Shown: one piece after another, positions 17,968-26,022 of the stretch | How the letters are laid out: the number at the start of each line of letters is the position of its first letter | Numbering within the stretch: position 1 is the first letter of the stretch | Notes under the pieces: generated by a model | Seen by the model: the letters and a program-made list of their open reading frames with translations, nothing else | Databases searched by the model: none | What the model was told of the DNA's origin: nothing | Translations under genes and position numbers: made by a program | Assembly: GCF_900108015.1 (NCBI RefSeq) | Contig: NZ_FNVP01000008.1 | Location: 113,392 to 177,391, forward strand | Source: Flavobacterium urumqiense | Lineage (GTDB): Bacteria; Bacteroidota; Bacteroidia; Flavobacteriales; Flavobacteriaceae | Reading direction: 5' to 3' | DNA length: 64,000 nucleotides

Positions 17968-18018
17968 AATAATATATTTATTGGGTTAGTAAATTATATA
18001 CTGTTATTACGTTTTCTT

Positions 18019-18321
18019 TTAAATTGGGAAAAGAACCGCACTCATTTGTTCATTGGGCACATCGTGTAATTTAACATTACTACGATAATAATCCACCAAT
18101 TTATTAGGGACTAATAAAGAAGCAGTTGTATGCAAAATAGAGACAAATAAATGATGAATTATAAAAATGGCAGGTAACAATATCACCAAATTCAGTAAAG
18201 GTGAAAAGGAGAGTGTAATTTGGAAAATAAAATTAATCATCAGCAAATAAACTATAAGGCAAATAGTGTATTGCTTTCTTAACTCTTTACGATTACTTTG
18301 AATTGATTTTTTTGTATTCAT
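18019..18321 (-). CDS. Small hypothetical membrane protein
   Basis: A 100-residue product with a basic N-terminus and two hydrophobic helices (about residues 20-40, TICLIVYLLMINFIFQITL, and 42-75, FSPLLNLVILLPAIFIIHHLFVS). The remaining ~30 residues are hydrophilic. The family is not recognised. A copy of the 36-nt stress element lies 71 nt upstream, so it is likely to be a stress-induced membrane protein. It is 51 nt upstream of the mlaE start on the same strand and could be co-transcribed with the mla genes; the spacing does not decide this. Confidence 0.65.
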   Translation of the reverse strand: MNTKKSIQSNRKELRKQYTICLIVYLLMINFIFQITLSFSPLLNLVILLPAIFIIHHLFVSILHTTASLLVPNKLVDYYRSNVKLHDVPNEQMSAVLFPI

Positions 18322-18392
18322 ATATTTGGTGTAAGATGTTTAGGTCACCTAAATATCAGCAGGCAAATATCATCAGGATTACAATTTTTTGA

Positions 18393-18428
18393 TTTACATA
18401 ACTTTTGTTAAATGTTATATTATTCACA
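18393..18428 (-). promoter_or_regulatory. Stress-type 36-nt element before a small membrane protein gene
   Basis: On the minus strand: TGTGAATAATATAA, 12 nt, GTTATGTAAA. The first half is identical to the copy before the porin gene. The 3' edge lies 71 nt before the start of the 100-residue protein. If the transcript continues it would also cover mlaEFD. Confidence 0.65.
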
Positions 18429-18474
18429 GATTTAATGTAAAAATAATGGCAATTAATTAGCTGTTAATCAAATT

Positions 18475-18693
18475 TCAATCTTTTTTCTTACTTGATACAA
18501 TGAGAACAATGCCTCCAACAGCTAATACTATTCCAACAATTGGGGACCAATTTATAGGATGATTTACCTCTTTATTTACTTGAATTGGACCAAAGTCTAC
18601 CACTTTTTCAGTAGTAACATAATTGAAACCAGTATACGCCATCATAACTATTCCTATTATGACCATTGCTATTCCTAAATTTTTTAATTGCAT
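18475..18693 (-). CDS. Two-helix small membrane protein
   Basis: A 72-residue protein with two membrane helices (GIAMVIIGIVMMAYTGF near residues 6-22 and SPIVGIVLAVGGIVLIVSS near 50-68) and a short external loop between them (EKVVDFGPIQVNKEVNHPI). It may belong to the DUF3185-like group of small membrane proteins; I am not certain. The last helix ends in a Lys-rich tail (KKKD). It is 39 nt downstream of the 127-residue gene and on the same strand, so one transcript for both is plausible. Confidence 0.7.
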   Translation of the reverse strand: MQLKNLGIAMVIIGIVMMAYTGFNYVTTEKVVDFGPIQVNKEVNHPINWSPIVGIVLAVGGIVLIVSSKKKD

Positions 18694-18732
18694 GTTTTTA
18701 TTGTTTATCAGGGAAATATGTTCTTTTATAAA

Positions 18733-19116
18733 TTAAGCATGTGAAAAATATTCTTGTACAAAAGCATGCTGTTGATTCTCGGTCATTTTATCGGTATTTT
18801 TTATTTCGAATTTTATTTTAAGAAAACGAATGTCTTCACTTATAAGATCAAAAAACTCGATTTTAGCATTAGTAGGACCAAAGAGTATTACTTGTTCATA
18901 ATCTTTTATAGCTTCACTCAATTTCTTATAATAATCTAAAAGAAGTTTTTTCTTTTTATTGTGCATTGTTTTTTCGCTCACAGACGATCTTTCTTTTTTT
19001 ACTTCATTTGTCAATTTTGATTCGATCGTTACTATCTCAAAATGTTTAGAAGTAAATTCCATTAAATGGGCAATAGAATGATCCATCCAAATTCCTAATC
19101 TTTTTGACCTTTTCAT
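18733..19116 (-). CDS. eRF1-like/host-attachment-like small protein
   Basis: A 127-residue protein starting MKRSKRLGIWMDHSIAHLM, a pattern often found in unannotated Bacteroidota proteins related to the eRF1/VLRF1-type fold (GxWxDHxxA at the N-terminus, then QVILFGPTNAKIEFFDL). The middle is basic and helical (EKTMHNKKKKLLLDYYKKLSEAI) and the end has a short KMTENQQHAFVQEYF. Relatives have been suggested to act at ribosomes, but this is not established here. The 36-nt stress element lies 101 nt upstream; with the 72-residue gene it may form a two-gene unit. Confidence 0.6.
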   Translation of the reverse strand: MKRSKRLGIWMDHSIAHLMEFTSKHFEIVTIESKLTNEVKKERSSVSEKTMHNKKKKLLLDYYKKLSEAIKDYEQVILFGPTNAKIEFFDLISEDIRFLKIKFEIKNTDKMTENQQHAFVQEYFSHA

Positions 19117-19217
19117 GATGATTTTTTTAATTTTTTATAAAATATGAAATCACAAATAAACTACCTATAATTATTTAATTACAATAGTCTAAAGTTCAAG
19201 CATTTAAAGTAAAAAAT

Positions 19218-19253
19218 AGTATAAAACTTCATATTAAATTTATATAATTCACA
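19218..19253 (-). promoter_or_regulatory. Stress-type 36-nt element before the eRF1-like gene
   Basis: On the minus strand: TGTGAATTATATAA, 12 nt, GTTTTATACT at the 3' part. The first half is a perfect consensus match and the second half is weaker. The 3' edge lies 101 nt before the start of the 127-residue gene. Confidence 0.6.
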
Positions 19254-19414
19254 TATTTTTAAATTTAAAATTCAATTATAAAAGGATAATTTTCGTTAGA
19301 AAATGTATAAAGAACGGTTAATTTTGAAATAAAAACGATTCAGATGTACTTTTATTTGCTCCATAAAGTTTCAAAGAATACTTGATCTTACGTTTTACTA
19401 ATGCAACTAAAGGG

Positions 19415-21823
19415 TTAAAATCGATTAATATGTTTTATTTTTGATCGAAGAAATTTTAAAGATTTATTTTGATTTACAGTGCGGATAGGAATGTTTTTTT
19501 CTACTCTTTTTAAAGATTTTTCTAATACTAATCTTGCCATCAAATAACTCACTGTTGATTCGGCACCTTGATTCAGATTTATATAATCCTCTTCTAATCC
19601 ATCATAACATCCTCCAGTGCAAGGATTATAAATAATTTGGTGTAAATGATTGTTTCCTAAAAACCAATCAAACGCTATTACCATTTTTTGAAAGTAGTCT
19701 TCATTTTTAAAAACAGCATCAAATTTATTTAATGCAAGAATAGTATAAGCAACATCAATTGGTTGCTCACCACCTATAGGACTCGTAGCTGATTTATTTT
19801 CTTTGTTTAACCATCCTTTATTAGAAATTACGTGAATGCTATTTTTTGTAAAAATTTTGGAAAGAAGAAAGTCAAAGGATGATTTTGCAATTTCCTTATA
19901 AATTAATTTATCTGTGGCTAACCAAGCACAAAGCATCGCTTCTGGTAAAATACTGTTGCCATAAGTAAGATAACTTTCAAACCAATTCCATTCCTTATCT
20001 GCTTCGTGTTTGTACATTTGTACTAATCTGTCAGCTAATTTTTTAATTATAGAAATGTTTTGATCTGAAGCTCTTTTTGTATTGTAATAATAGACTCCTT
20101 TGATTATGAAAGCCATTGATCGAGTGGAGTGAATTTCAAAAACATTTCGCAAGGCACTTTGAATGGTAATAGAAGCATCTTTAGCTAATTCTTCGGGAAG
20201 TATATTGCTAATTGAATTTAGATAACCTAAAGCCCAGATAGCTCTTCCATTTGAATCTTCTAGGTTTGTAGTATTATTTTGTTTTGTGAAATTGTATTCT
20301 TCGTCTACATAATTTAGAAAATATCCATCAGGTTGCAAACAATATTTTATAAAATCGAAATAAATTTGGATGTATTTTAAATCATTATAATCCTTTGTCA
20401 ATTCATATTGTTGACATAGGGCAACCATAGCTCTAGCATTGTCATCTAACGTGTATCCGGAATCAATATCCGGTTGATTGATGATTGAAAATTGAATCAT
20501 TCCAAAATGAGTAGTTAGCTTTTTTATATGGTCCAGATTAACAATGGGAATTTTATAATGTAAGGAGATATTTTCTTCTCCAATTTTCTCAAATAACATA
20601 GCATGGGCAATTGCTGCATTCTCCCAAGCTGTAGGAGCAATTCTATGCAAGCCGTTTGCGCTGATATTCTTTCTCAATTGTTCATTATGCAATAGAATAT
20701 TAGTTTTTTTAGCTAATTGTTTCGAATCGTTAAAATCAATAATAATTCCTGCATTATTCTTCAATACTTCACATGCATGAGGAATAGGCGTTGAAATAAT
20801 TGGACAACCACAACTAATAGCGTAAGAAAAAGTCCCACTCACAGCTTGATTTGGATCATTGGAAGTAAATAAGTAAATATCAGTTAGTTGTAAGAGTTCT
20901 AATAATTCTGGTAATGGTAAAAAACAATTTATAAAACGAACATGATCCAGAAGTTGCAAGTTCTCGATTTTCGCTTCTAACATTAAGCGGTATTTTTCAC
21001 CTTCTTCTTTCGCTACCGATGGATGTGTTTTTCCAATAATTAAAAATAATACGTCTTTATTCTTTTTTACTATTTCAGGCAATGCTTCTAAAGTAGTTTG
21101 AATGCTTTTTCCAGAGCTTAATAATCCAAAAGTCGAAAGTATTTTCTTTCCAGTTAATTTGTATTTAATTTTCAATTCCTCTTTATCGGAATGCGGTACT
21201 AAATGAGTTCCATGCTGAATTATTGTGATTTTATCTATTGGAACATTATAATCTCTCACTAATAGCTTTGCAGCTGAATTCGTCATTACAATAACAGCAT
21301 GCGCTTCTCTGGCTATTTCTTGAACATTCACTTCTAATGATGCATTAGGCCGGGGCAATACAGTATGGAAAACAACGATTACTGGTTTTTGAAGTGTTTT
21401 TATAAACTGTTTTAAATCAGCTTCATTGTTTTTAAATAATCCAAATTCATGCTGAATCAATACCATTTGCAAGTTGACATTACTATTAATTTGATTGGCC
21501 AAATTGATAAAGGCATTCGGATGATCTGTATTGAGGATGTACTTTATAGCATCATTATAAGTATGTTGCTCATTATCCGATTCCAAAGCACAAATTTTTA
21601 TTTTAAAAGAATTTTTGAATTTATTATTCAGCGCTTTAATCAAATCTTGGGAATAGGTTGCAATACCGCACTCACGAGGAGGATAGGTTGTCATAAACAA
21701 AATTTCAGGCAACTCCTTTTTTGTGTTTGGGTATAGTAAATTATTTAACTCATTCACATAGGTATTTTTTGCAATACTTACAGTTCGTATACTTTGGGGT
21801 TTAACGATGATTTTATTATTCAT
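19415..21823 (-). CDS. GT4-type glycosyltransferase fused to an alpha/alpha-toroid domain
   Basis: The 802-residue protein has a GT-B glycosyltransferase part (about residues 35-410; MTTYPPRECGIATYS, then KILSTFGLLSSGKSIQTTLEAL) and a C-terminal helical barrel (about 430-785; GYTLDDNARAMVAL, then DSNGRAIWALGYLNS and SPIGGEQPIDVAYTILALN). The usual GT4 glutamate pair before the glycine-rich CGCPII loop is replaced (SGTFSYAISCGCPII), a variant seen in some relatives of this architecture, so the catalytic mechanism may differ. It overlaps the GH130 gene by 8 nt, an arrangement that implies translational coupling. The pair probably makes and recycles a mannose-type oligosaccharide; the product is not known. 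Confidence 0.85.
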   Translation of the reverse strand: MNNKIIVKPQSIRTVSIAKNTYVNELNNLLYPNTKKELPEILFMTTYPPRECGIATYSQDLIKALNNKFKNSFKIKICALESDNEQHTYNDAIKYILNTDHPNAFINLANQINSNVNLQMVLIQHEFGLFKNNEADLKQFIKTLQKPVIVVFHTVLPRPNASLEVNVQEIAREAHAVIVMTNSAAKLLVRDYNVPIDKITIIQHGTHLVPHSDKEELKIKYKLTGKKILSTFGLLSSGKSIQTTLEALPEIVKKNKDVLFLIIGKTHPSVAKEEGEKYRLMLEAKIENLQLLDHVRFINCFLPLPELLELLQLTDIYLFTSNDPNQAVSGTFSYAISCGCPIISTPIPHACEVLKNNAGIIIDFNDSKQLAKKTNILLHNEQLRKNISANGLHRIAPTAWENAAIAHAMLFEKIGEENISLHYKIPIVNLDHIKKLTTHFGMIQFSIINQPDIDSGYTLDDNARAMVALCQQYELTKDYNDLKYIQIYFDFIKYCLQPDGYFLNYVDEEYNFTKQNNTTNLEDSNGRAIWALGYLNSISNILPEELAKDASITIQSALRNVFEIHSTRSMAFIIKGVYYYNTKRASDQNISIIKKLADRLVQMYKHEADKEWNWFESYLTYGNSILPEAMLCAWLATDKLIYKEIAKSSFDFLLSKIFTKNSIHVISNKGWLNKENKSATSPIGGEQPIDVAYTILALNKFDAVFKNEDYFQKMVIAFDWFLGNNHLHQIIYNPCTGGCYDGLEEDYINLNQGAESTVSYLMARLVLEKSLKRVEKNIPIRTVNQNKSLKFLRSKIKHINRF

Positions 21824-22859
21824 GATCTATTGTATTTAGCATTAGTTCTTTAAGCAATTCTGTTTGATTAAGTGAGGCACAGCCTACACGCTCATCTGCG
21901 GCACCATAATAGATGTACAGTGTATCTCCAAATAAAGCAGTACCGGAAGGGAAACATACATTATTCACTTCACCTTTTAATTCCCAACTTAATTCCGGTT
22001 TAAATAAGGGATAGGGCAATCGAGCAATTTCTTTCTGGGGATCATCTAAGTCAAGTAATGATGCACAGGCAGAATAAACATAACCTTTTACAGTATCTTC
22101 TACTCCATGATAGATTAACAGCCAACCCAATTCCGTTTCAATAGGTGGGCAGCCTCCTCCTGTATAACTTGATTCATGGTCGTATTGTGGAGCTAAGACA
22201 ATAGTATCTTCAAAATCAATAAAATAATTTTTCCAGAATTTAGGTGTTAGTTCCATTAATTCATTTACTGCAACAACGATTTGGATATCGGGCTTTATTC
22301 GATGCAAAAAACACAGCATTCCATTTATCCTTCGAGGAAAGAAAATTAAATTTTTATCCCAGAGCAGCACTTTTTCACCTTCTTTTTTTTGAACATCTTT
22401 CTGTCGATTATAACGAAAGTATTTTTCACTTTTTGGGTCATCAGAGTCAGAAAATTTAACAAATTGCTGATAGGTTATTTGCGCTACGATTATACCTTGT
22501 TTTTCCCATTCGATTAAATCTTTAGATAAAGCTAAAGCACCTAAAGCATTTATACCATCATACGCAGTATAGGTAAGGTAATATAAATCATCGATTTTTA
22601 CAATTCGCGGATCTTCAACACCATGTGATTCATAATCAAATTCAGAAATAATAATAGGAGTGTCATTTCTATTTTCAACAATAAGAGGCCCGTCTAGTTT
22701 ACTATAGCCAATACTCGAAAAATTCCCATTGCTAACCGCCCTATAAAATAGATGGACATTATTACCCTCTTTTATTGATGCAGGATTTAATACACCTTCA
22801 TTTTCAAAATCAAGTAGTGTTTTTTGAATTATAACACCTTCTTTTTTAACTTCTATCAT
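21816..22859 (-). CDS. GH130-family glycoside phosphorylase/hydrolase
   Basis: The 347-residue product fits the GH130 five-bladed propeller: NPASIKEGNNVHLFYRAV at the start, the catalytic GVEDPRI segment with Asp near residue 85 (general acid in known members), YLTYTAYDG, and SYTGGGCPPIETELGWLLIYHG. GH130 enzymes phosphorolyse or hydrolyse beta-mannosides. It has no signal peptide, so it acts in the cytosol. It is the first gene of a two-gene operon with the fused glycosyltransferase. A copy of the 36-nt stress element lies 111 nt upstream, linking glycan turnover to stress control. The exact linkage cannot be read from the sequence. Confidence 0.9.
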   Translation of the reverse strand: MIEVKKEGVIIQKTLLDFENEGVLNPASIKEGNNVHLFYRAVSNGNFSSIGYSKLDGPLIVENRNDTPIIISEFDYESHGVEDPRIVKIDDLYYLTYTAYDGINALGALALSKDLIEWEKQGIIVAQITYQQFVKFSDSDDPKSEKYFRYNRQKDVQKKEGEKVLLWDKNLIFFPRRINGMLCFLHRIKPDIQIVVAVNELMELTPKFWKNYFIDFEDTIVLAPQYDHESSYTGGGCPPIETELGWLLIYHGVEDTVKGYVYSACASLLDLDDPQKEIARLPYPLFKPELSWELKGEVNNVCFPSGTALFGDTLYIYYGAADERVGCASLNQTELLKELMLNTIDHE

Positions 22860-22970
22860 GACAAATGTTGTAAAAAAAAATTTTAACTATTTTTAAGTAA
22901 TAATTATATTTTTGATTGATATCTACTGTTCACTAAAAATATAAAGGTCTGTTTCTCATTTAATATATGT

Positions 22971-23006
22971 GTTATATAAATTTTTAAATTAGTTATACTA
23001 TTTACA
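22971..23006 (-). promoter_or_regulatory. Stress-type 36-nt element before the GH130/glycosyltransferase operon
   Basis: On the minus strand: TGTAAATAGTATAA, 12 nt, TTTATATAAC. The first half has A instead of G at position 4, so it is a slightly weaker copy. The 3' edge lies 111 nt before the GH130 start. The position is the most distant of the eight. Confidence 0.5.
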
Positions 23007-23125
23007 GTTTTTAATCGAAAGGCTATTTTATCTTCTTAAAACTAAAATTTGAATTATTGCCAAAAAAAAGGGGGCTCTTGGTAACAATATCTCTTACGTG
23101 CCCAGATAAAACCGTATCTTTTTCT

Positions 23126-23723
23126 CGTATTCATAATTTTATTTTGATAACAATATAAATATGTGATCGTAAATGATTTCGTAATTTATAAATTTCAGTT
23201 TTTTTAAATATTAAAAATGGTAGAGAACCTTGCAATATATTTGTATCTTTTTAAGTGTAAAAAAAGTAAATAAAAATAATAATTTACAGAATTATTTGGA
23301 TTTAGGATTTTGACAGAATATTTATTTCGATGATAAATTAAAAGAGAATATCGGTCTATTTTATGTTATTTTTCAACAACGAACTTTTTCTTTGATGGTT
23401 TTCATTTTCCATATCTAATAAATGTAATTCTTCGACTGATAAATCTTTTTTTGCCAACAAAGCTGAATGTTCATGGAATTTTTAAAATACTTTCAAATCA
23501 TCTTCGCCAATGTTTTCAATTGATACTACTGGCAAACTTTTGAGCTATTATAAGCTCGTTTAATTTTAAATGCAGCGCAATAGACTAGCCATTGAACAGG
23601 TTGTTTGAAAATTTTAAGTTGATTTGGCGAGACCCTAATTTTAGATATTTCTAGGGTCTCGATTTTACCTCTTAAAAGATGAGATTAGATGAATAATTTG
23701 ATTATGTCATAAAAGCAAAAACC
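23126..23723 (+). repeat. Left copy of a ~598 bp direct repeat
   Basis: This non-coding stretch is matched base for base, with about 31 differences (~95% identity by hand comparison), by 59608-60206 in the same orientation. It contains an unusual 10-bp hairpin at 23628-23661 (CGAGACCCTA and TAGGGTCTCG, 14-nt loop), conserved in both copies. Read on the minus strand the repeat also contains a short remnant ORF (VSIEDIGEDDLKVFQKL and then HLALLTRKDLSVKELHL in the right copy), interrupted here. The surrounding 23007-23125 and 23724-24040 hold no gene I can support. Confidence 0.9.
23628..23661 (+). other. Conserved hairpin in the left repeat
   Basis: Perfect 10-bp stem CGAGACCCTA/TAGGGTCTCG with a 14-nt loop, followed by ATTTTACC. 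The right repeat has the same stem and loop at 60110-60143, followed by ATTTTTCC. It is shaped like an intrinsic terminator for plus-strand transcription, but no gene precedes it here. A structural recombination or regulatory role is possible. Confidence 0.6.
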
Positions 23724-24044
23724 TACTAAATCATATGATTTACGGGGTTATGATACCATTTGTTTTTGTACTAGTTGAGAAAGAGGGATTTGTTTCTCTC
23801 TTTATGTCAGTGTTTACGATGCGCAAACTATTTTAAAACAAGGGCTCGATTTTACTCCTACAATTTATAGGTAAAAAATCATGTAATCTTATCGAACTAA
23901 AGATATTGATAATTAAAGGTTTATCAAAATAAAAACAGATCTTTCATGGTTTAAAATTTGAATTAGAGGACTACTATTATTGAACTGGTATGGATTCAAA
24001 ATTTAGTTCCCTAAAACATAATTTCTATCCAATAATAAAATTTG

Positions 24045-24200
24045 ACCTATTCCATTTTTAAACAGGTGTATTGCCAGAACTTTTCTATGCTTGCAAATCC
24101 ATTCTCGATTTTGTTCCGTTCCGTCCTGATGGTTTGCAACAATCAAATGATTTGTCAATATAGATTCGTATTTCTATCGGGTCGAGGTTTAAGTTCTTAG
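24045..24200 (-). pseudogene. Degenerate copy of the 67-residue element gene
   Basis: The minus strand encodes, with a stop in the middle, a phrase LLQTIRTERNKIENGFASIE followed by KFWQYTCL. This aligns with MLQTIRKELNKLQNELVSIE and EFCQYTSL in the intact gene at 60476-60679. The intact copy stands about 270 nt after the right repeat; this relic stands about 320 nt after the left repeat, so the two flanks share the same arrangement. The left copy is far more diverged than the repeat next to it. Confidence 0.6.
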
Positions 24201-24370
24201 TCACTTTTAAGAGTTAGTGATTTTATCAAAACATACTTTTTTAAACGAGCATCTATTTCCACTATAAATCGACTATTAACAATTCATTAACAATATCGTG
24301 TCGATTTGATGGTATTGAAAACTAGGGGTGTTTCTCTTATTTTGACTCCTATAAGCAAAGGGAAATATTT

Positions 24371-25348
24371 ATGTTGAATGTGAGTCAGAAGGAAAAAAAA
24401 TGTGTGCGGTATCTTGCCTGTGAAATGTCAAAAGCAGAGCGATCTGTATTTGAAATCGAATTGTCTTTAGATGATGATCTACGTGCTGTTTTTGAAAATT
24501 TTAAAACCATTTGGATAAATTATCCCAGTAGTGAATTGCCAGAACGAACGATTTCTTTTGAGGAAATTCTGAATCAATATAATAGACCAGAAAAACTTAA
24601 ATCTGTAAAAGTTTCCATAAAAAAAAAGGCAGTTCTTTCTATGGCTTTCCTTTTGGTTTTTTGTCTGGGCCCTTATTTCATTGGAATGAAACAATCTGAA
24701 TATACTAATCGTAAAATTGCATCTAAAGGTCAGCGGCTTACTTTTATTTTACCGGATAGCAGTACTGTTATTTTAAATTCGGGTAGTGAAGTAAAATACT
24801 CCAACGATTTTAGGGAACAAAGAGCTATTTGGTTAAAAGGAGAAGCTTTTTTCAAAGTGACAAAAAATAGTGATTCCCCTTTCATTGTCCATACTAATGA
24901 TTTTAATGTGAAAGTTTTAGGAACCGAGTTTAATATTAATAGCAATACCATTAATCAAACGGTTTCTTTAGCAAAAGGAAAGGTAAATATAGTTCTCAAT
25001 GAAAGTAAGGATGAAATTAACCTTTTACCAAATGAAGAATTGGTTTGGAATGCCAAAACCAAAGCCGTTATCAAAAGGAACTTTGACGTTAATAAGGTTG
25101 CTGCATGGAAAGATAATATACTCCTTCTGGACGATGAGAAATTTGAAGACGCACTCCCAAAAATCAATCAATTCTATGGCGTAAATTTTATCATAAAAGA
25201 CGCTTTCATTGCAAATAAGCGTATTAAAGGGGCTTTTAAAAACCAGACCATTGACGAATTTATAACTTCTTTAGAGTTTATTTCAGATGTGAGTTTTAAA
25301 AAAACCAGTCAAAATAACATTGAGATAACTCGTCGTCATGAAAATTAA
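24371..25348 (+). CDS. FecR-family anti-sigma factor
   Basis: The 325-residue product has a cytosolic N-terminal sigma-binding helical part (about residues 1-80), one membrane segment near 86-106 (LSMAFLLVFCLGPYFIGM), then a periplasmic FecR domain (LPDSSTVILNSGSEVKYSNDF, then FIVHTNDFNVKVLGTEFNINS) and a DUF4974-type C-terminal domain (FEDALPKINQFYGVNFIIKD). FecR holds an ECF sigma factor and releases it when the partner SusC receptor binds ligand. The order is unusual, since most loci have sigma first; here the sigma gene starts 11 nt before the FecR stop, so coupled translation is likely. Confidence 0.92.
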   Translation: MLNVSQKEKKCVRYLACEMSKAERSVFEIELSLDDDLRAVFENFKTIWINYPSSELPERTISFEEILNQYNRPEKLKSVKVSIKKKAVLSMAFLLVFCLGPYFIGMKQSEYTNRKIASKGQRLTFILPDSSTVILNSGSEVKYSNDFREQRAIWLKGEAFFKVTKNSDSPFIVHTNDFNVKVLGTEFNINSNTINQTVSLAKGKVNIVLNESKDEINLLPNEELVWNAKTKAVIKRNFDVNKVAAWKDNILLLDDEKFEDALPKINQFYGVNFIIKDAFIANKRIKGAFKNQTIDEFITSLEFISDVSFKKTSQNNIEITRRHEN

Positions 25349-25946
25349 TCAAACAAAAATGGGCAATAGTGATTGTTTTTCAGACGATTATTTATTTCAG
25401 CAAATTCAGAATGGGCAATATGAGGCGATGCAACTTTTCTTTAATAGGTATTATACTCCTTTGTGCCGTTTTGGATTAAATTATGAATCGAACCCTTGCG
25501 TTGTCGAAGAAAAAGTCGCTGATATTTTTATTCAGTTGTGGACCAACAGAAATATTCTTGATAAAATTAAAAACCCTAAATCTTATATTTATGTAATAGT
25601 GAAAAACAGTTTAAAAACAGTACGGAAATCAGAACAGTTTCACCAACAAATTGACGAAGAAAAAACTATAAATTTTATGTTTTCGCCTAGTAGGGAACAA
25701 GAGATTATTGAAAATGAACAAAAAGAAATGAACACCAATTTGATACGTGAAATATTAGATATTATTCCTAAAAAATCGCGTCAGGCATTTGAACTCAGCA
25801 GAATTGATGGTTTAAAATACAAAGAAATTGCGGAAATTTTAAACGTCACTCCCAAAACGGTTGAAAATCATATAGCCATTGCACTTAAATATATTAGTAA
25901 AGCTTTGGAATCCTATAAAAAGAGAGGCTTGTTAAACTCTATCTAA
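25338..25946 (+). CDS. ECF RNA polymerase sigma factor of the FecR/SusC locus
   Basis: The 202-residue protein has sigma region 2 (about residues 20-90, QAMQLFFNRYYTPLCRFG-type helix with VADIFIQLWTN) and region 4 (about 135-190; IIPKKSRQAFELSRIDGLKYKEIAEILNVT, here quoted in parts: FELSRIDG and KEIAEIL, then PKTVENHI). These are typical of Bacteroidota PUL sigma factors. It starts inside the FecR gene at the first ATG; a second ATG 21 nt later is also possible. It should transcribe the SusC/SusD genes that follow after 76 nt, once FecR is relieved by signal transduction from the SusC N-terminal domain. Confidence 0.92.
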   Translation: MKINQTKMGNSDCFSDDYLFQQIQNGQYEAMQLFFNRYYTPLCRFGLNYESNPCVVEEKVADIFIQLWTNRNILDKIKNPKSYIYVIVKNSLKTVRKSEQFHQQIDEEKTINFMFSPSREQEIIENEQKEMNTNLIREILDIIPKKSRQAFELSRIDGLKYKEIAEILNVTPKTVENHIAIALKYISKALESYKKRGLLNSI

Positions 25947-26022
25947 TAATTAGTTGAAAAAACTGATTTTTTTAAGACCAGTTTTAGTTTGTTAAAAACA
26001 ATAATAAATAATTATACATAAA

